Of a stretch of 62,290 nucleotides of DNA, positions 46,106 through 55,892 are shown piece after piece. Origin of the DNA: Chromatiales bacterium (GTDB lineage: Bacteria; Pseudomonadota; Gammaproteobacteria; SZUA-152). Under the pieces are notes generated by a model. That model was given only the letters and a program-made list of their open reading frames with translations. It ran no database searches and had not been told where the DNA came from. Position 1 is the first letter of the stretch; each line of letters opens with the position of its first letter. The stretch spans positions 1 to 62,290 of the forward strand of contig JALSHB010000130.1 in assembly GCA_026982475.1 (NCBI GenBank), given 5' to 3'. Position numbers and translations under genes: made by a program.

Positions 46106-47241
46106 TGCGGACCCGGCGCATCGGCGCGGCGCTGGTCGGCCTCGGCCTGCTGGCTGGCGCCGGCGCCAGCCAGGCCCAGCCCTTTGGCGTCTTCGACGTG
46201 CGCGCCGCTGGCATGGGCGGCGTCGGCGTCGCCACCGGCGCCCGCTACGCCACCTTCAACAATCCCGCCCTGCTGACCACCGCCGAGGAACAACGTGAAT
46301 GGTTTCTGATGGCCCCTGCCATGGGCCGCCAGCGCGGCGATCCCGACAAACTGGAAGACAACCTGTCCAGCTTCCAACAGGCCGCTGACCGCCTGGACGC
46401 AAACCCCACCATCGTCAACCGCGATGCCGTGCTGGCCCGCCTCAGTATCATGGATGGCGACATTTACCGGGAAGGCGGCAACAATGCCCTCCTGCTCGCC
46501 ATTCCCGGCCGGCTGCTCAGTGGCGCGGCCTACATCCACAGCTACGACTGGGCCACAGCCCGCGCCAGCATCAGGAACGACAACCTGAGCGATCCCACCA
46601 ACCCGCAATACAGCTCCCGCATCGAACACCGCGGCGCCCGCGTTCTGGAAAACGGCGTTAGCGCGGCCAAGTCCATCAGCGGCGCCGGCTGGCGTCGCCA
46701 GATGGCCGTCGGCTTCAATCTCAAGTTCCTCTTTGTCGAGGGCTATGGCTACACTGAAGATATCCGCACGGCGAAACCCCGCATTGACCGCAACCAGTAC
46801 AGCAGCGGCGCCGCCTTCAATGTGGACGTTGGTCTCGTCAAGGAGTTCGGCGTATGGAAACTGGGCCTGATGGCCAAGAACCTGCTTGCCGGCAGCTTTG
46901 AATACGGTGACACGGGCGACACCTTCGACATCGGCCCGCAGCTGCGCGCCGGCTTTGCCTACCAGAGCCGGCGCACGGTGCTCGAACTGAATCTCGACCT
47001 GATGCGCAACCAGGCCGCCGGCTACGACTCCGCCACCCAGATGCTCTCGCTGGGCACGGAATTCAAGCCCTGGCGCTGGCTTGCCCTGCGTGCCGGTTAC
47101 CAACAGAACCTCACCGGCACCCAGGCCGGCGCCGCCTCATTGGGCATGGGCCTGGAGATTGGCTTTCTCTCCCTGGATGCCGCGGGATCCTACAGTGAGG
47201 AGCAGATCGGCGCCCATGCCCAGCTCGGCTTCCAGTTCTGA
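46105..47241 (+). CDS. TraF-like outer-membrane barrel protein (PF13729-type)
   Basis: 378 aa with a signal peptide (GLGLLAGAGASQAQ). It opens FGVFDVRAAGMGGVGVATG with YATFNNPALLTTAEE, the conserved start of the conjugal-transfer TraF/OMPP1-like barrel family. Alternating amphipathic strands end in an aromatic C terminus (LGFQF) suited for outer-membrane insertion. No conjugation genes are present, so the TraF name is only a family label. Possibly a channel or lipid transporter. Confidence 0.75.
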   Translation: MRTRRIGAALVGLGLLAGAGASQAQPFGVFDVRAAGMGGVGVATGARYATFNNPALLTTAEEQREWFLMAPAMGRQRGDPDKLEDNLSSFQQAADRLDANPTIVNRDAVLARLSIMDGDIYREGGNNALLLAIPGRLLSGAAYIHSYDWATARASIRNDNLSDPTNPQYSSRIEHRGARVLENGVSAAKSISGAGWRRQMAVGFNLKFLFVEGYGYTEDIRTAKPRIDRNQYSSGAAFNVDVGLVKEFGVWKLGLMAKNLLAGSFEYGDTGDTFDIGPQLRAGFAYQSRRTVLELNLDLMRNQAAGYDSATQMLSLGTEFKPWRWLALRAGYQQNLTGTQAGAASLGMGLEIGFLSLDAAGSYSEEQIGAHAQLGFQF

Positions 47242-47254
47242 ATATCGAGAAAGG

Positions 47255-48640
47255 TCAGAACGACAACGCAAGCCCCATGTTGAGCATCGCACCGCGCGGC
47301 ACCGTGGTGCCGTCGATGGTGACATCGTTCAGGGCCATGGCCAGGTCGATATTGAAGGCCTTGAACAGGGTGGCGCCGAGGGTGACGTAGTTCATCTTCT
47401 CGCCGGCCAGATTGCCGCGGTAGCCGACCCGGGCGCCCGGAATCCACCAGCTGTCGGTCAGATAGGCCGCGCTCAGTGTCGCCCACTGATAGTCGTCGCC
47501 GAAGGGGTCGGGAACGGCATTGGCGTCCAGGCCGGCATTGAGGGCCCAGCGGCGATTGGTGGAAAACAGCGCCGCCTCCAGCTTCAGCTGGGCCTCCATG
47601 GTGTAGACATAGTCCTGGCCCAGCAGGCGGGCAATGGCGCCGTTCGAATAGGCCGAGACATCCAGGCCGGGGAAGGTGAACTTGGGCGAATTGAGGTTCA
47701 TCACCGTGGCGCCCAGGCGGTAATTCTCGCTGACCCACAGCACCCCCAGGTCGAGACCGAAGCGGCTGTCGTAATTGAACTCGGCGTCACGGATATCCTG
47801 AAACAGCTGCTCGGCATCGCTCAGGTTGCCCAGCCGGGTCGCCGTTTGCGCCAGCCCCACCTTGTAATACTTGGCGCGCAGACCGCCGAACAGGCCGCCC
47901 TGCTCACGCTTCATCAACTGCCGGCTGTAGCCCAGGGCCAGCTCACCGATACCGGCGGCACGGGTCTGCAGGGTGGTGTCGTTGTTGACCGTCACCGTCT
48001 GCGCATTGATATCCAGCGATACCTCGCCCAGGTTGATGGGACTGACACCGTCCCAGGTCGTGAGCTGGCTCACCACCGTGGAATAATCGATGTCGATATT
48101 GTCGTGGATCTCGTTGGCCTTGGAGATCACCGAGGCGCTGGCATCGAACACCAGGGCGCCGCCGAGAAAATCATTCCCCACCACCACCGGCATCAGCGGC
48201 AGATTCATGGAGCCGAAGACCTTGCCGTAGCCATCGGCGGCCACCGTGGCGAGCACCCCATTGAGATCCGCCACCGGCACATCGATGGCATTCTGGATGG
48301 CCGCGGCATCGGCCACGGGATTCCCCGTCAGGGTCGGCACGGTCACCGCCAGGCCGCTGGAATAGGCCTGGGCCTTCTCATCGATGACATTGAAGATGTT
48401 GTCCACCTGGCCGTATTCGATGCCGAGGCCGATGTTGCTGATGAGGCCGAACTGCACCTGCGCGCCATCACGCTCCAGCTGCACGGCGCTGGCGGCGGGA
48501 TTGGTGATGTCCGACATGATGGACTGGCTGTTGCTGACGTCGCCATACGTCAGATTGGCCCCCGGCGGATGATAGACCGGCGCGGCATGGATGGCCGACG
48601 CGGCAACCGTCAGCGTCAGGATATAGAACAGGCGTTTCAT
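47255..48640 (-). CDS. Second TraF-like outer-membrane barrel protein
   Basis: 461 aa with a signal peptide (LFYILTLTVAASAIHAA). N-terminal SDITNPAASAVQ resembles the NNPA motif of the neighbour, and the C terminus (LNMGLALSF) is a beta-barrel signal. It is convergent with the 378-aa protein, 13 bp apart, and the two look like distant paralogs. Function unknown. Confidence 0.7.
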   Translation of the reverse strand: MKRLFYILTLTVAASAIHAAPVYHPPGANLTYGDVSNSQSIMSDITNPAASAVQLERDGAQVQFGLISNIGLGIEYGQVDNIFNVIDEKAQAYSSGLAVTVPTLTGNPVADAAAIQNAIDVPVADLNGVLATVAADGYGKVFGSMNLPLMPVVVGNDFLGGALVFDASASVISKANEIHDNIDIDYSTVVSQLTTWDGVSPINLGEVSLDINAQTVTVNNDTTLQTRAAGIGELALGYSRQLMKREQGGLFGGLRAKYYKVGLAQTATRLGNLSDAEQLFQDIRDAEFNYDSRFGLDLGVLWVSENYRLGATVMNLNSPKFTFPGLDVSAYSNGAIARLLGQDYVYTMEAQLKLEAALFSTNRRWALNAGLDANAVPDPFGDDYQWATLSAAYLTDSWWIPGARVGYRGNLAGEKMNYVTLGATLFKAFNIDLAMALNDVTIDGTTVPRGAMLNMGLALSF

Positions 48641-48819
48641 GCAAATCTCCCTTGAATAATCTGGCAGCCCAACATCACCCAGCCCATCGACCGCCGCGGG
48701 TCACAACTTTAGTCACTGCAGTTGGCTGTCGATAGTCTGTGAGGACATGCACCTGAATCCGCAGGTCCAGGATACACAGACTAGCTGGCCCATGGACGGC
48801 CCCCAAAGGATCCCCCACG

Positions 48820-50337
48820 ATGCCGGAGCAAAAACGCGAACAGACCCTGCAGCGCGTGCAGCAACGCCTGCAGGAAATGGGCGACATGCCCATCTTCAGC
48901 GCCAGCGTCAACCGCATCCATCGCGTCGGCGCCGATCCCGATGCCGACGCCATGGCCCTGGCGGTGGAGATCCTCAAGGACGCCAATCTCAGCGCCAAGG
49001 TGCTGAAGCTGGCCAACTCCCCCTTGCACAATCGCAGCCGGGTCCGCATCGGCAACCTGTCGCGGGCGGTGGTGGTGCTGGGCTTCGAGACCGTGCGCAG
49101 CGCGGTGCTGACCCTCAAGCTCATCGACAGCTTCCAGCAGCGCAACCCCGAGGTGGACATCACCGGCCTGCTGGTCAGCGCCTATCTCAGCGCCACCTTC
49201 GTGCGCGGCATCGCCAGCCGCTGCGAGGTGCGCGATATCGAACAGAGTTACATCTGCGGCCTGCTGCACAATCTTGGCGAGGTGGCCGTCGCCTGCACCC
49301 TGCCGCAGGAATACCGGCGCATACTCAGTCTGCAACGGGAGGAGCAACTGCCGCGCCAGAAGGCCGAAATCCGTCAGCTGGGTGCCACCCTGCACGACCT
49401 CGGCCAGGCCATCGCCAACGACTGGGAGTTCCCGAAAAACGTGGTGCAGACCCTGGGCGCCAGGCAGCGCAACCGCGACGGCCCGATCCGCAACCAGACC
49501 GAACTCACCGGCGCCCTGGCCGCGCTGTCGGCGCAGACCATGAATCTGCTCTACGCCGAACACCCCGATGACGACAAGACGCTGCCCGAGCTGCTCTACG
49601 AGCTGTCGCGCGTCGCCGGGATCAAAAAGGAACAGGTCAGCGAGGCCCTGGAACAGGCCTTCCGCCAGTGCTGCGACATGGCCCAGGCCTATGGCCTCGA
49701 CCGCCGCCACCTGACCCCGCGCCTGCGCGGCGGCAAGGACGAATCCCTCGACAAGCTGGCGCGCCAGTTCTCCTTTTACGCCCGCCAGGAGCTGCCGGAC
49801 ACGGAAGCCGCCGGCTCCCCGGCCGCCGAGGCCGCCGGCAATCCCGCACGGCTGCTCGATTGCCTCTACGAGATCACCACCCTGATGTCACAACAGGCCA
49901 GCATCAACACCATCTTCGCCAAGGTGCTGGACGGCCTGCATCGGGGCGCCGGCTTCGACCGGGCCCTGCTCTGCCTGCTCAGCCCGGATCACCGCCGCTA
50001 TGCCGGGCGTCTGGCCGCCGGAGAGGGCGCCGAGGCGCTGATGGCCCAGTGCCAGTTTCCGCTGGCCCCCGCCGACGACCTGTTCTCGCGCCTCATCATC
50101 GAAGGCGGGGAACGACGCGTGGACATCCACCAGGACGACTGGCCACTGCCGGCAGACTTCGCCCGCATCAGCGGCGCGGACAGCTTCCTCATCGCCGCCC
50201 TGCACGGTCGCCAGCAGCGGCCGGTGGGCCTGTTCTACGCCGACCGTGCCCGCAGCCACCGCGTCATCGACGACGAGGCCCAACGCAACTTCCGCCAGTT
50301 GGTGGCCCAGGCACAGCTGGCCCTGCAGATGCGCTGA
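48820..50337 (+). CDS. HDOD-GAF signalling protein
   Basis: 505 aa. N-terminal HDOD domain (about 20-215): VEILKDANLSAKVLKLANSP, LSRAVVVLGFETVRS, YICGLLHNLGEVAV. A linker follows, then a C-terminal GAF-like domain (about 350-500, LYEITTLMSQQASINTIF to GLFYADR). HDOD proteins lack HD phosphohydrolase activity and scaffold signalling. No catalytic output is visible. A second HDOD protein lies 2 kb downstream beyond the TRAP permeases. Confidence 0.88.
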   Translation: MPEQKREQTLQRVQQRLQEMGDMPIFSASVNRIHRVGADPDADAMALAVEILKDANLSAKVLKLANSPLHNRSRVRIGNLSRAVVVLGFETVRSAVLTLKLIDSFQQRNPEVDITGLLVSAYLSATFVRGIASRCEVRDIEQSYICGLLHNLGEVAVACTLPQEYRRILSLQREEQLPRQKAEIRQLGATLHDLGQAIANDWEFPKNVVQTLGARQRNRDGPIRNQTELTGALAALSAQTMNLLYAEHPDDDKTLPELLYELSRVAGIKKEQVSEALEQAFRQCCDMAQAYGLDRRHLTPRLRGGKDESLDKLARQFSFYARQELPDTEAAGSPAAEAAGNPARLLDCLYEITTLMSQQASINTIFAKVLDGLHRGAGFDRALLCLLSPDHRRYAGRLAAGEGAEALMAQCQFPLAPADDLFSRLIIEGGERRVDIHQDDWPLPADFARISGADSFLIAALHGRQQRPVGLFYADRARSHRVIDDEAQRNFRQLVAQAQLALQMR

Positions 50338-50345
50338 GGCCTTAA

Positions 50346-50405
50346 GATAATTGCGGCTTCAGCCGCTCCCACAATCCATTGGCATCGCGGGCGTGGCCCG
50401 CTCCT
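50346..50405. repeat. REP-like half-sites upstream of dctQ
   Basis: GCGGCTTCAGCCGCTCCCAC and a mirror GCGGGCGTGGCCCGCTCCTGC, both half-elements of the REP family seen elsewhere but with diverged cores. No long perfect stem. Confidence 0.5.
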
Positions 50406-50486
50406 GCCCCCGTCGAACAAGTCAACACGGCAAGCGGCGCGGATTTGCGGTAGAATGCCGGCGTTTTTCGACCCGGAACCCCGCCC

Positions 50487-51008
50487 TTGCAGCCGACCCT
50501 CAAACGCCTCATCACGGCCATCGAATGCATCAGCGAGTGGAGCGGCCGCGCCGTGGCCTGGCTGGTGCTGGCGATGGTGCTGGTGATCATCTACGACGTG
50601 ACCATGCGCTATGCGTTCCAGACCGGCTCGGTGGCCTTGCAGGAGCTGGAATGGCACCTGTTCGCGCTGCTGTTCCTGCTCGGCGCCGCCTATACCCTCA
50701 AACACGACGGCCATGTGCGGGTGGACATCTTCTACAACAGCCGGTGGATGACCGATCGCCGCCGCGCCATGATCGACCTGTTTGGCGGCCTGTTCCTGCT
50801 CGTGCCCTTCTGCCTGATGATCATCATCGCTTCGCTGCCCTTCGTCGCCAACAGCTTTGGCATGGGCGAGGGCTCGCCCGACCCCGGCGGCCTGCCCCAT
50901 CGCTTCCTGCTCAAGGCGGCGATCCCCGTGGGCTTCAGCCTGCTGCTGCTGCAGGGCGTGGCCAGCATGCTGCGCGCCCTCTGCCTACTTCTGGAGAAAC
51001 GCCAGTGA
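50487..51008 (+). CDS. dctQ: TRAP transporter small permease (DctQ)
   Basis: 173 aa with four membrane helices and the family motif RYAFQTGSVALQELEWHLFAL. The start is TTG at 50487; no in-frame ATG upstream gives a family-like N terminus. It overlaps dctM by GTGA. Forms the membrane unit with DctM and uses a periplasmic receptor, which is not encoded here. Confidence 0.9.
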   Translation: MQPTLKRLITAIECISEWSGRAVAWLVLAMVLVIIYDVTMRYAFQTGSVALQELEWHLFALLFLLGAAYTLKHDGHVRVDIFYNSRWMTDRRRAMIDLFGGLFLLVPFCLMIIIASLPFVANSFGMGEGSPDPGGLPHRFLLKAAIPVGFSLLLLQGVASMLRALCLLLEKRQ

Positions 51009-52321
51009 CGGAGATCTGGGCGCTGGTCATGCTCGCCACCGCCGTGGGCCTGCTGCTGCTGGGCTACCCGGTGGCCTTCACCCTGGGCGCGGTGTCGCTG
51101 CTGTTTGGCGGCGTGCTGCTGGGCCTCGACTTCTTCGCCCTGCTGCCCCTGCGCATCTGGGGCATCATGACCAACTTCACCCTGCTGGCGGTGCCGCTGT
51201 TCGTGTTCATGGGCATCGTGCTGGAAAAATCCGGCCTGGCGGAAGAGCTGCTGGAGACCATGAGCCGCCTGTTCGGCCAGCTGCGCGGCGGCATGGGCGT
51301 GTCCATCGTCCTGGTCGGCGCCCTGCTGGCCGCCACCACCGGCGTGGTGGGGGCGACGGTGGTGACCATGGCGGTGATCGCCCTGCCGGTGATGCTGCGC
51401 CACGGCTACAAGCCGGAGCTGGCCACCGGCGCCATCGCCGCCTCCGGCACCCTGGGGCAGATCGTGCCGCCGAGCATCGTGCTGATCCTGCTCGGCGACA
51501 TCATCGGCGTGCCGGTGGGCAAGCTGTTCATGGCCGCGGTGACGCCGGGACTGGTGCTCATCACGCTGTTCATTCTCTACATCCTGCTGGTCGCCAAGTG
51601 GCGCCCCGAGGTGGCCCCGGCGCTGCCGAAAAAGGACGGCGACGGCCCCCTGCTGCCGCAGGTCATCAAGAGCCTGCTGCCGCCGCTGGCGCTGATATTT
51701 GCCGTGCTCGGCTCCATCTTCTTCGGCGTCGCCTCACCCACCGAATCGGCCGCCGTGGGCGCGCTGGGCGCCATGCTGCTGGCCGCCGTCCATCGCCGCC
51801 TGAACCTGAAAAATCTGCGCAGCGCCATGCGCAGCACCACGCGCATGACCAGCATGGTGTTCCTCATCCTCATCGGCGCCACCGCCTTCGGGCTGGTGTT
51901 CAGCGGTCTCGGCGGCGACGACCTGGTGCACGAACTGATGACCAGCCTGCCCGGTGGCCAGTGGGGCTTCCTGCTCGTCAGCATGCTGATCATCTTCATC
52001 CTGGGCTTCTTCCTCGACTTCATCGAGATCAGCTTCATCGTGGTGCCCATCCTCGCCCCCATCGCCATCTACCTGGGGGTGGACCCGCTGTGGTTCGCCG
52101 TGCTCATCGCGCTGAACCTGCAAACCTCCTTCCTCACCCCGCCCTTCGGCTTTTCGCTGTTCTATCTCAAGGCCGCGGCGCCGCCGGAGGTGCGCATGCC
52201 GCAGATCTACCGCGGCATCCTGCCCTTCGTCGCCATCCAGCTCGCAGGGCTGGCCATGGTGGCGCTGTTCCCGCAGATCGCCCTGTGGCTGCCGGCGCTG
52301 ATGGACCAGCTGGCGCGCTGA
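51005..52321 (+). CDS. dctM: TRAP transporter large permease (DctM)
   Basis: 438 aa with about 12 helices and DctM signatures: LLAVPLFVFMGIVLEKSGLA, ATTGVVGATVVTMAVIALP, GTLGQIVPPSIVLILLGD and LNLQTSFLTPPFGFSLFYL. The GTG start overlaps the dctQ stop. Likely imports a carboxylate with Na+. The DctP receptor at 23261 is a candidate partner. Confidence 0.95.
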   Translation: MTEIWALVMLATAVGLLLLGYPVAFTLGAVSLLFGGVLLGLDFFALLPLRIWGIMTNFTLLAVPLFVFMGIVLEKSGLAEELLETMSRLFGQLRGGMGVSIVLVGALLAATTGVVGATVVTMAVIALPVMLRHGYKPELATGAIAASGTLGQIVPPSIVLILLGDIIGVPVGKLFMAAVTPGLVLITLFILYILLVAKWRPEVAPALPKKDGDGPLLPQVIKSLLPPLALIFAVLGSIFFGVASPTESAAVGALGAMLLAAVHRRLNLKNLRSAMRSTTRMTSMVFLILIGATAFGLVFSGLGGDDLVHELMTSLPGGQWGFLLVSMLIIFILGFFLDFIEISFIVVPILAPIAIYLGVDPLWFAVLIALNLQTSFLTPPFGFSLFYLKAAAPPEVRMPQIYRGILPFVAIQLAGLAMVALFPQIALWLPALMDQLAR

Positions 52322-52394
52322 TCCACACCACGGTAAAGATCGAGAAACACCCGCCGATAGTCTGCACATTCCCCGCGCGCCAAAGGAGGGCGCC

Positions 52395-53600
52395 ATGCCG
52401 CACGTGTTCATTGCCCGACAGCCTATCTATGACCGCCAGCTGGACGTCCACGCCTATGAACTGCTGTTCCGGGCCAATGACAGCGATCATGCGGAATTCA
52501 CCGACGGTGAACAGGCCACCTCACGGCTGCTGGTCAATGCCCTGATGGAGATCGGCCTGCCGCAACTGGTGGGCAGGCACCCGGCCTTCGTCAACCTCAC
52601 CGAACGCTTCATCATCGAGGGCCTGCCCAACGCCATGGCCCCCGAGCAGGTGGTGCTGGAAGTGCTGGAAGACGTCCTCCCTGGCCCCGAGCTGCTGGCC
52701 ACCCTGCAACGCCTCAAGCAGGATGGCTACACCATCGCCCTGGACGACTTCGAATACGACGACAGCAAGCGCCCGCTGGTGGAGCTGGCCAACCTGATCA
52801 AGCTGGATGTCCTCAGCCTGAGCCCTCACCAACTCAGACGCCACGTCAGCACGCTGAAGGCCTTCGGCGTCCCGCTGCTGGCGGAGAAGGTCGAGACGCA
52901 GGAAGACTTTCACACCTGCAAGGCGCTTGGCTTCGACTATTTCCAGGGCTATTTCTTCTGCAAGCCCGACCTGGTCAAGGGTGAGCACACCCCCTCCTGC
53001 CGCACCCTCATCCTGCGCCTGCTGGCGCGCATTCAGGATCCGGAGATCGAATTCAACGAACTCGCCGACCTCATCGCCCAGGACGTGAGCTTCGCCTATC
53101 GCATCCTGCGCTACATCAACTCGGCGCAGTTCGGCACCGCGCGCAAGATCGAGTCCATCCAGAGCGCCGCCACCATGATCGGCCTGCAGCGCATCAAGAC
53201 CTGGCTCACCATCCTCGCCATGTCACAGATCGACGACAAGCCCTATGAGCTGCTGCTCACCTCGCTGATCCGCGCGCGCATGTGCGAAACCCTGGGAAAA
53301 GACACCGGCCAGCCCGCCAGCAGCGCCTTCACCACCGGCCTGTTCTCGGCCCTCGACGCGCTCACCGACCAACCCCTGGAAACCGTCCTCGCCAGCCTGC
53401 CGCTGGCCGAGGAGATCAACCGGGCGCTGCTGGCGCACGAGGGGGCATTGGGTCGATTGCTGGCGCTGGTGCTCGCCTATGAGTCGGGCGACTGGGATGG
53501 CGTGGAGGCGGCAATGATCGAAGGCATTGCCCCGCAAAAGGCCTATCTGGAGGCCGTCGAGTGGGCCAACCAGATGAGCAAGGCGCTACTCTGCGAATAG
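52395..53600 (+). CDS. EAL-HDOD (YuxH-type) signalling protein
   Basis: 401 aa. N-terminal EAL-fold domain beginning [20 protein letters not shown]; the EAL position reads YELLFR, and other phosphodiesterase metal ligands are degenerate, so c-di-GMP hydrolysis is unlikely. C-terminal HDOD domain has [28 protein letters not shown] and [18 protein letters not shown]. Relatives control motility or type IV pili without c-di-GMP turnover. A GGAG site precedes the ATG. Confidence 0.9.
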   Translation: MPHVFIARQPIYDRQLDVHAYELLFRANDSDHAEFTDGEQATSRLLVNALMEIGLPQLVGRHPAFVNLTERFIIEGLPNAMAPEQVVLEVLEDVLPGPELLATLQRLKQDGYTIALDDFEYDDSKRPLVELANLIKLDVLSLSPHQLRRHVSTLKAFGVPLLAEKVETQEDFHTCKALGFDYFQGYFFCKPDLVKGEHTPSCRTLILRLLARIQDPEIEFNELADLIAQDVSFAYRILRYINSAQFGTARKIESIQSAATMIGLQRIKTWLTILAMSQIDDKPYELLLTSLIRARMCETLGKDTGQPASSAFTTGLFSALDALTDQPLETVLASLPLAEEINRALLAHEGALGRLLALVLAYESGDWDGVEAAMIEGIAPQKAYLEAVEWANQMSKALLCE

Positions 53601-53647
53601 GCGGCTGCGGCATCCATCGGCGGGATTTTTCCGCCCCCCTGCCAGAC

Positions 53648-53677
53648 GTGACATTTTTCAGAACGGGGGGGTATACT
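53648..53677 (+). promoter_or_regulatory. Promoter of the cold-shock gene
   Basis: GTGACA (53648-53653), 18-bp spacer, TATACT (53672-53677). The implied ~112-nt leader before the ATG at 53795 is typical of cspA-type genes with thermosensitive 5' UTRs. AAGGAG at 53782-53787 is the ribosome site. Confidence 0.6.
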
Positions 53678-53794
53678 CGGCGCCTGCGGACGACCGAGGT
53701 TGACAACGACGGGCATCGAAGATGTCCCGCCAGTGCCGCTGACGCTGTCTGCTGTTCCCGGACCAGAAAACAATCAATAACAAGGAGTAGAAAA

Positions 53795-53998
53795 ATGGCG
53801 CAAGGCACCGTCAAGTGGTTCAACGACGCGAAGGGTTTTGGCTTCATCGAGCCGCAGGAAGGTGGCGAGGACATCTTCGTCCACCATACCAGCATCATGG
53901 GCACCGGCTTCAAGACCCTGGCCGAAGGTCAGACCGTTTCCTTCGAGGTGGAAAACGGCCAAAAGGGACTCTCGGCGACCAACGTCCAGCCCTGCTGA
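53795..53998 (+). CDS. cspA: Cold-shock domain protein (CspA family)
   Basis: 67 aa, one cold-shock domain with RNP1 KGFGFIE (13-19) and RNP2 DIFVHH (26-31). Binds single-stranded RNA or DNA as an RNA chaperone. The family has many paralogs, so the exact csp letter is not certain. Ends in Cys, which is unusual but not unique. Confidence 0.93.
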   Translation: MAQGTVKWFNDAKGFGFIEPQEGGEDIFVHHTSIMGTGFKTLAEGQTVSFEVENGQKGLSATNVQPC

Positions 53999-54018
53999 GG
54001 TCCTCACAAGAGCCACCG

Positions 54019-54045
54019 AAAGGCCCGCCTGCGCGGGCCTTTTTT
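54019..54045 (+). terminator. Intrinsic terminator of the cold-shock gene
   Basis: AAAGGCCCGC-(CTGC)-GCGGGCC followed by TTTTTT, 20 bp after the stop. Confidence 0.92.
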
Positions 54046-54051
54046 GCGTCT

Positions 54052-54121
54052 GTAGGAGCGGACCCTTGGGCCGCGATGGTTTTCCCACCCGTGACATCGC
54101 GGCCCAAGGGTCCGCTCCTAC
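54052..54121. repeat. REP-type palindrome, perfect 26-bp arms
   Basis: 54052-54077 and 54096-54121 are exact reverse complements; the ends read GTAGGAGCGGACCC and GGGTCCGCTCCTAC. It lies between the cold-shock terminator and mutM and is the most perfect REP copy in the window. Confidence 0.92.
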
Positions 54122-54216
54122 GATTGGTCAGAGCAATAAGATCATTTCGCTGCGCCAAAAGCAGGCGCTTGGGGCGGGCCGCGGGGTGATCTCGTGCCGG
54201 CCGCCAGGCATACCCC

Positions 54217-55032
54217 TCAACGCTGGCACTGCGGACAATAAAAGGTGTTCCGCTGCCCCAGCTGCAGGCTGCGAATGCGCCCGCCGCAACTCACACAGGC
54301 CTCGCCGGCCCGGCCGTAGACCCGCAGCCGCTGCTGAAAATAGCCCGGCCTGCCCTCGCTGTTGGTGAAGTCGCGCAGGGTGGTGCCGCCCTGGGCGATG
54401 GCCTCATCCAGCACCTGCCTTATGGCCGTGACCAGGCGCTCGTAGCGCGCGCGGCCGACACGCCCGGCGGCGCTCTTCGGATGGATGCCGGCCATGAACA
54501 GGGATTCGCTGGCGTAGATGTTGCCCACCCCCACCACTACCTTGCTGTCCATGATGAAGGCCTTGATGCTGACGCGCCGGCCGCGCGAGGCCTGGAACAG
54601 ATGATCCACATCGAAGTCACCGGACAGGGGCTCCGGCCCCAGCGCCTGCAGCAGTTTATGCCGCTCCGCCGCGCGGGTGGTCCACAGCACGGCGCCGAAG
54701 CGGCGCGGGTCACGCAGGCGCAGGCAGCGGCCATTGGCGAAGACGATATCGACGTGATCGTGCCTGCCCGGCGGCTGACCGGCATCCACCAGGTGCAGGC
54801 TGCCGGACATGCCGAGGTGCAGGATTGCCGTGCCGGCGGCGGATTCCAACAGCAAGTATTTGCCCCGGCGGCGCACCGTGTCGATGACCTGGCCGCGCAG
54901 CGCCGTCCTCAGGCGCGCCGGCACCGGCCAACGCAGGCGCGGCTGGCGCACCACCACCTCGCTGACCCGCTGGCCCTCGATGTGCGGCGCGATGCCGCGG
55001 CGGGTGGTCTCGACCTCCGGCAGCTCAGGCAT
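54217..55032 (-). CDS. mutM: Formamidopyrimidine-DNA glycosylase MutM (Fpg)
   Basis: 271 aa starting [14 protein letters not shown], with the catalytic Pro2/Glu3, Lys in [10 protein letters not shown], the H2TH region [14 protein letters not shown], and a C-terminal zinc finger (CVSCGG and CPQC). Removes 8-oxoguanine. It overlaps the DUF4340 gene by eight bases and is the last gene of the ABC-cluster transcript. Confidence 0.96.
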   Translation of the reverse strand: MPELPEVETTRRGIAPHIEGQRVSEVVVRQPRLRWPVPARLRTALRGQVIDTVRRRGKYLLLESAAGTAILHLGMSGSLHLVDAGQPPGRHDHVDIVFANGRCLRLRDPRRFGAVLWTTRAAERHKLLQALGPEPLSGDFDVDHLFQASRGRRVSIKAFIMDSKVVVGVGNIYASESLFMAGIHPKSAAGRVGRARYERLVTAIRQVLDEAIAQGGTTLRDFTNSEGRPGYFQQRLRVYGRAGEACVSCGGRIRSLQLGQRNTFYCPQCQR

Positions 55033-55885
55033 CGTCAGGCCTGTCCGCGGCTGGCGGCAGGGCCAGCAGGCGCCCCGCCACCTCGGGGGTGAAGTGATAA
55101 CTCAGACGGAGGTCCGGGCGGATCAGCAACACCTCGTCTTCGCCGCGCAGCAGGACAAAACGGCGCGGCGGCGCCTCGCCGGCCAGACGCAGGGTGATGG
55201 CCGCGCCATCGGCCTCGCCATCGCTGCGGCTGACGCGCAGGGCGCGGGCATGCCGCCACGCGTCCACCAGGGCCTGCACGGCATCGGCGGAGGCGGCTTC
55301 ACCCTCGGCCAGCCGCCACTGGTCATCGTCCTGCAACAGATGCAGGCCCGGCAGTTCGATCTCCCGCAGGCGCGCACCAACGGGCAACAGCTGCGGACTG
55401 ACCAGCGCCGCCACGCCGCCCTGCAACAGGTAGCTGTAGCGATCGACGATCAGGTGCACGCTGTCGCCCACGCGCACGAAGCGCCGCCCGTGCAGCGGCT
55501 CGGTGACGCCCAGTTCGAGGGTGATGTCATTGACGCGCAGCCGCAGGTCCGGCCTGTCCAGTCCGGCCTGCCGCAGATCCACCTCGCTGGCGCTGTAGCG
55601 CGCCTGGCTGCGGGCGCGGGCAAGGCCGATGACGGCGCCGACCCGGGCCCGGTCGGCGCGGGCGACGAAGGGGTCGACCAGCCACCACTCGGCGCCACGC
55701 CGTTCCAGCACCGCATCGGCGTCCCGCGCGGGGCGGATCTCGATGCGCGTGATGTCTTCCCCGGCAAGCGCCGTCAGCCGTTCGGGCTCGGCTGACGGCG
55801 GTTTCTGCTGGGAAAGCCAGATCAGCCCGCCGAGCAGCAGCACGGCCAGCAACAGTCCCAGGTTGAGCAGGCTGCGGGAATTCAT
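55025..55885 (-). CDS. DUF4340 membrane-anchored protein
   Basis: 286 aa with one N-terminal membrane anchor ([19 protein letters not shown]) followed by a periplasmic beta-rich part ([36 protein letters not shown]). DUF4340 genes commonly follow GldG-like and ABC-2 genes. They are presumed to be the periplasmic partner of that export system; function is not established. Confidence 0.8.
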   Translation of the reverse strand: MNSRSLLNLGLLLAVLLLGGLIWLSQQKPPSAEPERLTALAGEDITRIEIRPARDADAVLERRGAEWWLVDPFVARADRARVGAVIGLARARSQARYSASEVDLRQAGLDRPDLRLRVNDITLELGVTEPLHGRRFVRVGDSVHLIVDRYSYLLQGGVAALVSPQLLPVGARLREIELPGLHLLQDDDQWRLAEGEAASADAVQALVDAWRHARALRVSRSDGEADGAAITLRLAGEAPPRRFVLLRGEDEVLLIRPDLRLSYHFTPEVAGRLLALPPAADRPDDA

Positions 55886-55892
55886 ATTTCGC

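Noticed and set aside
46105..48640. Evidence of an integrated conjugative plasmid from the TraF-like genes
   Set aside because: No relaxase, coupling protein or type IV secretion genes; the family includes many chromosomal barrels.
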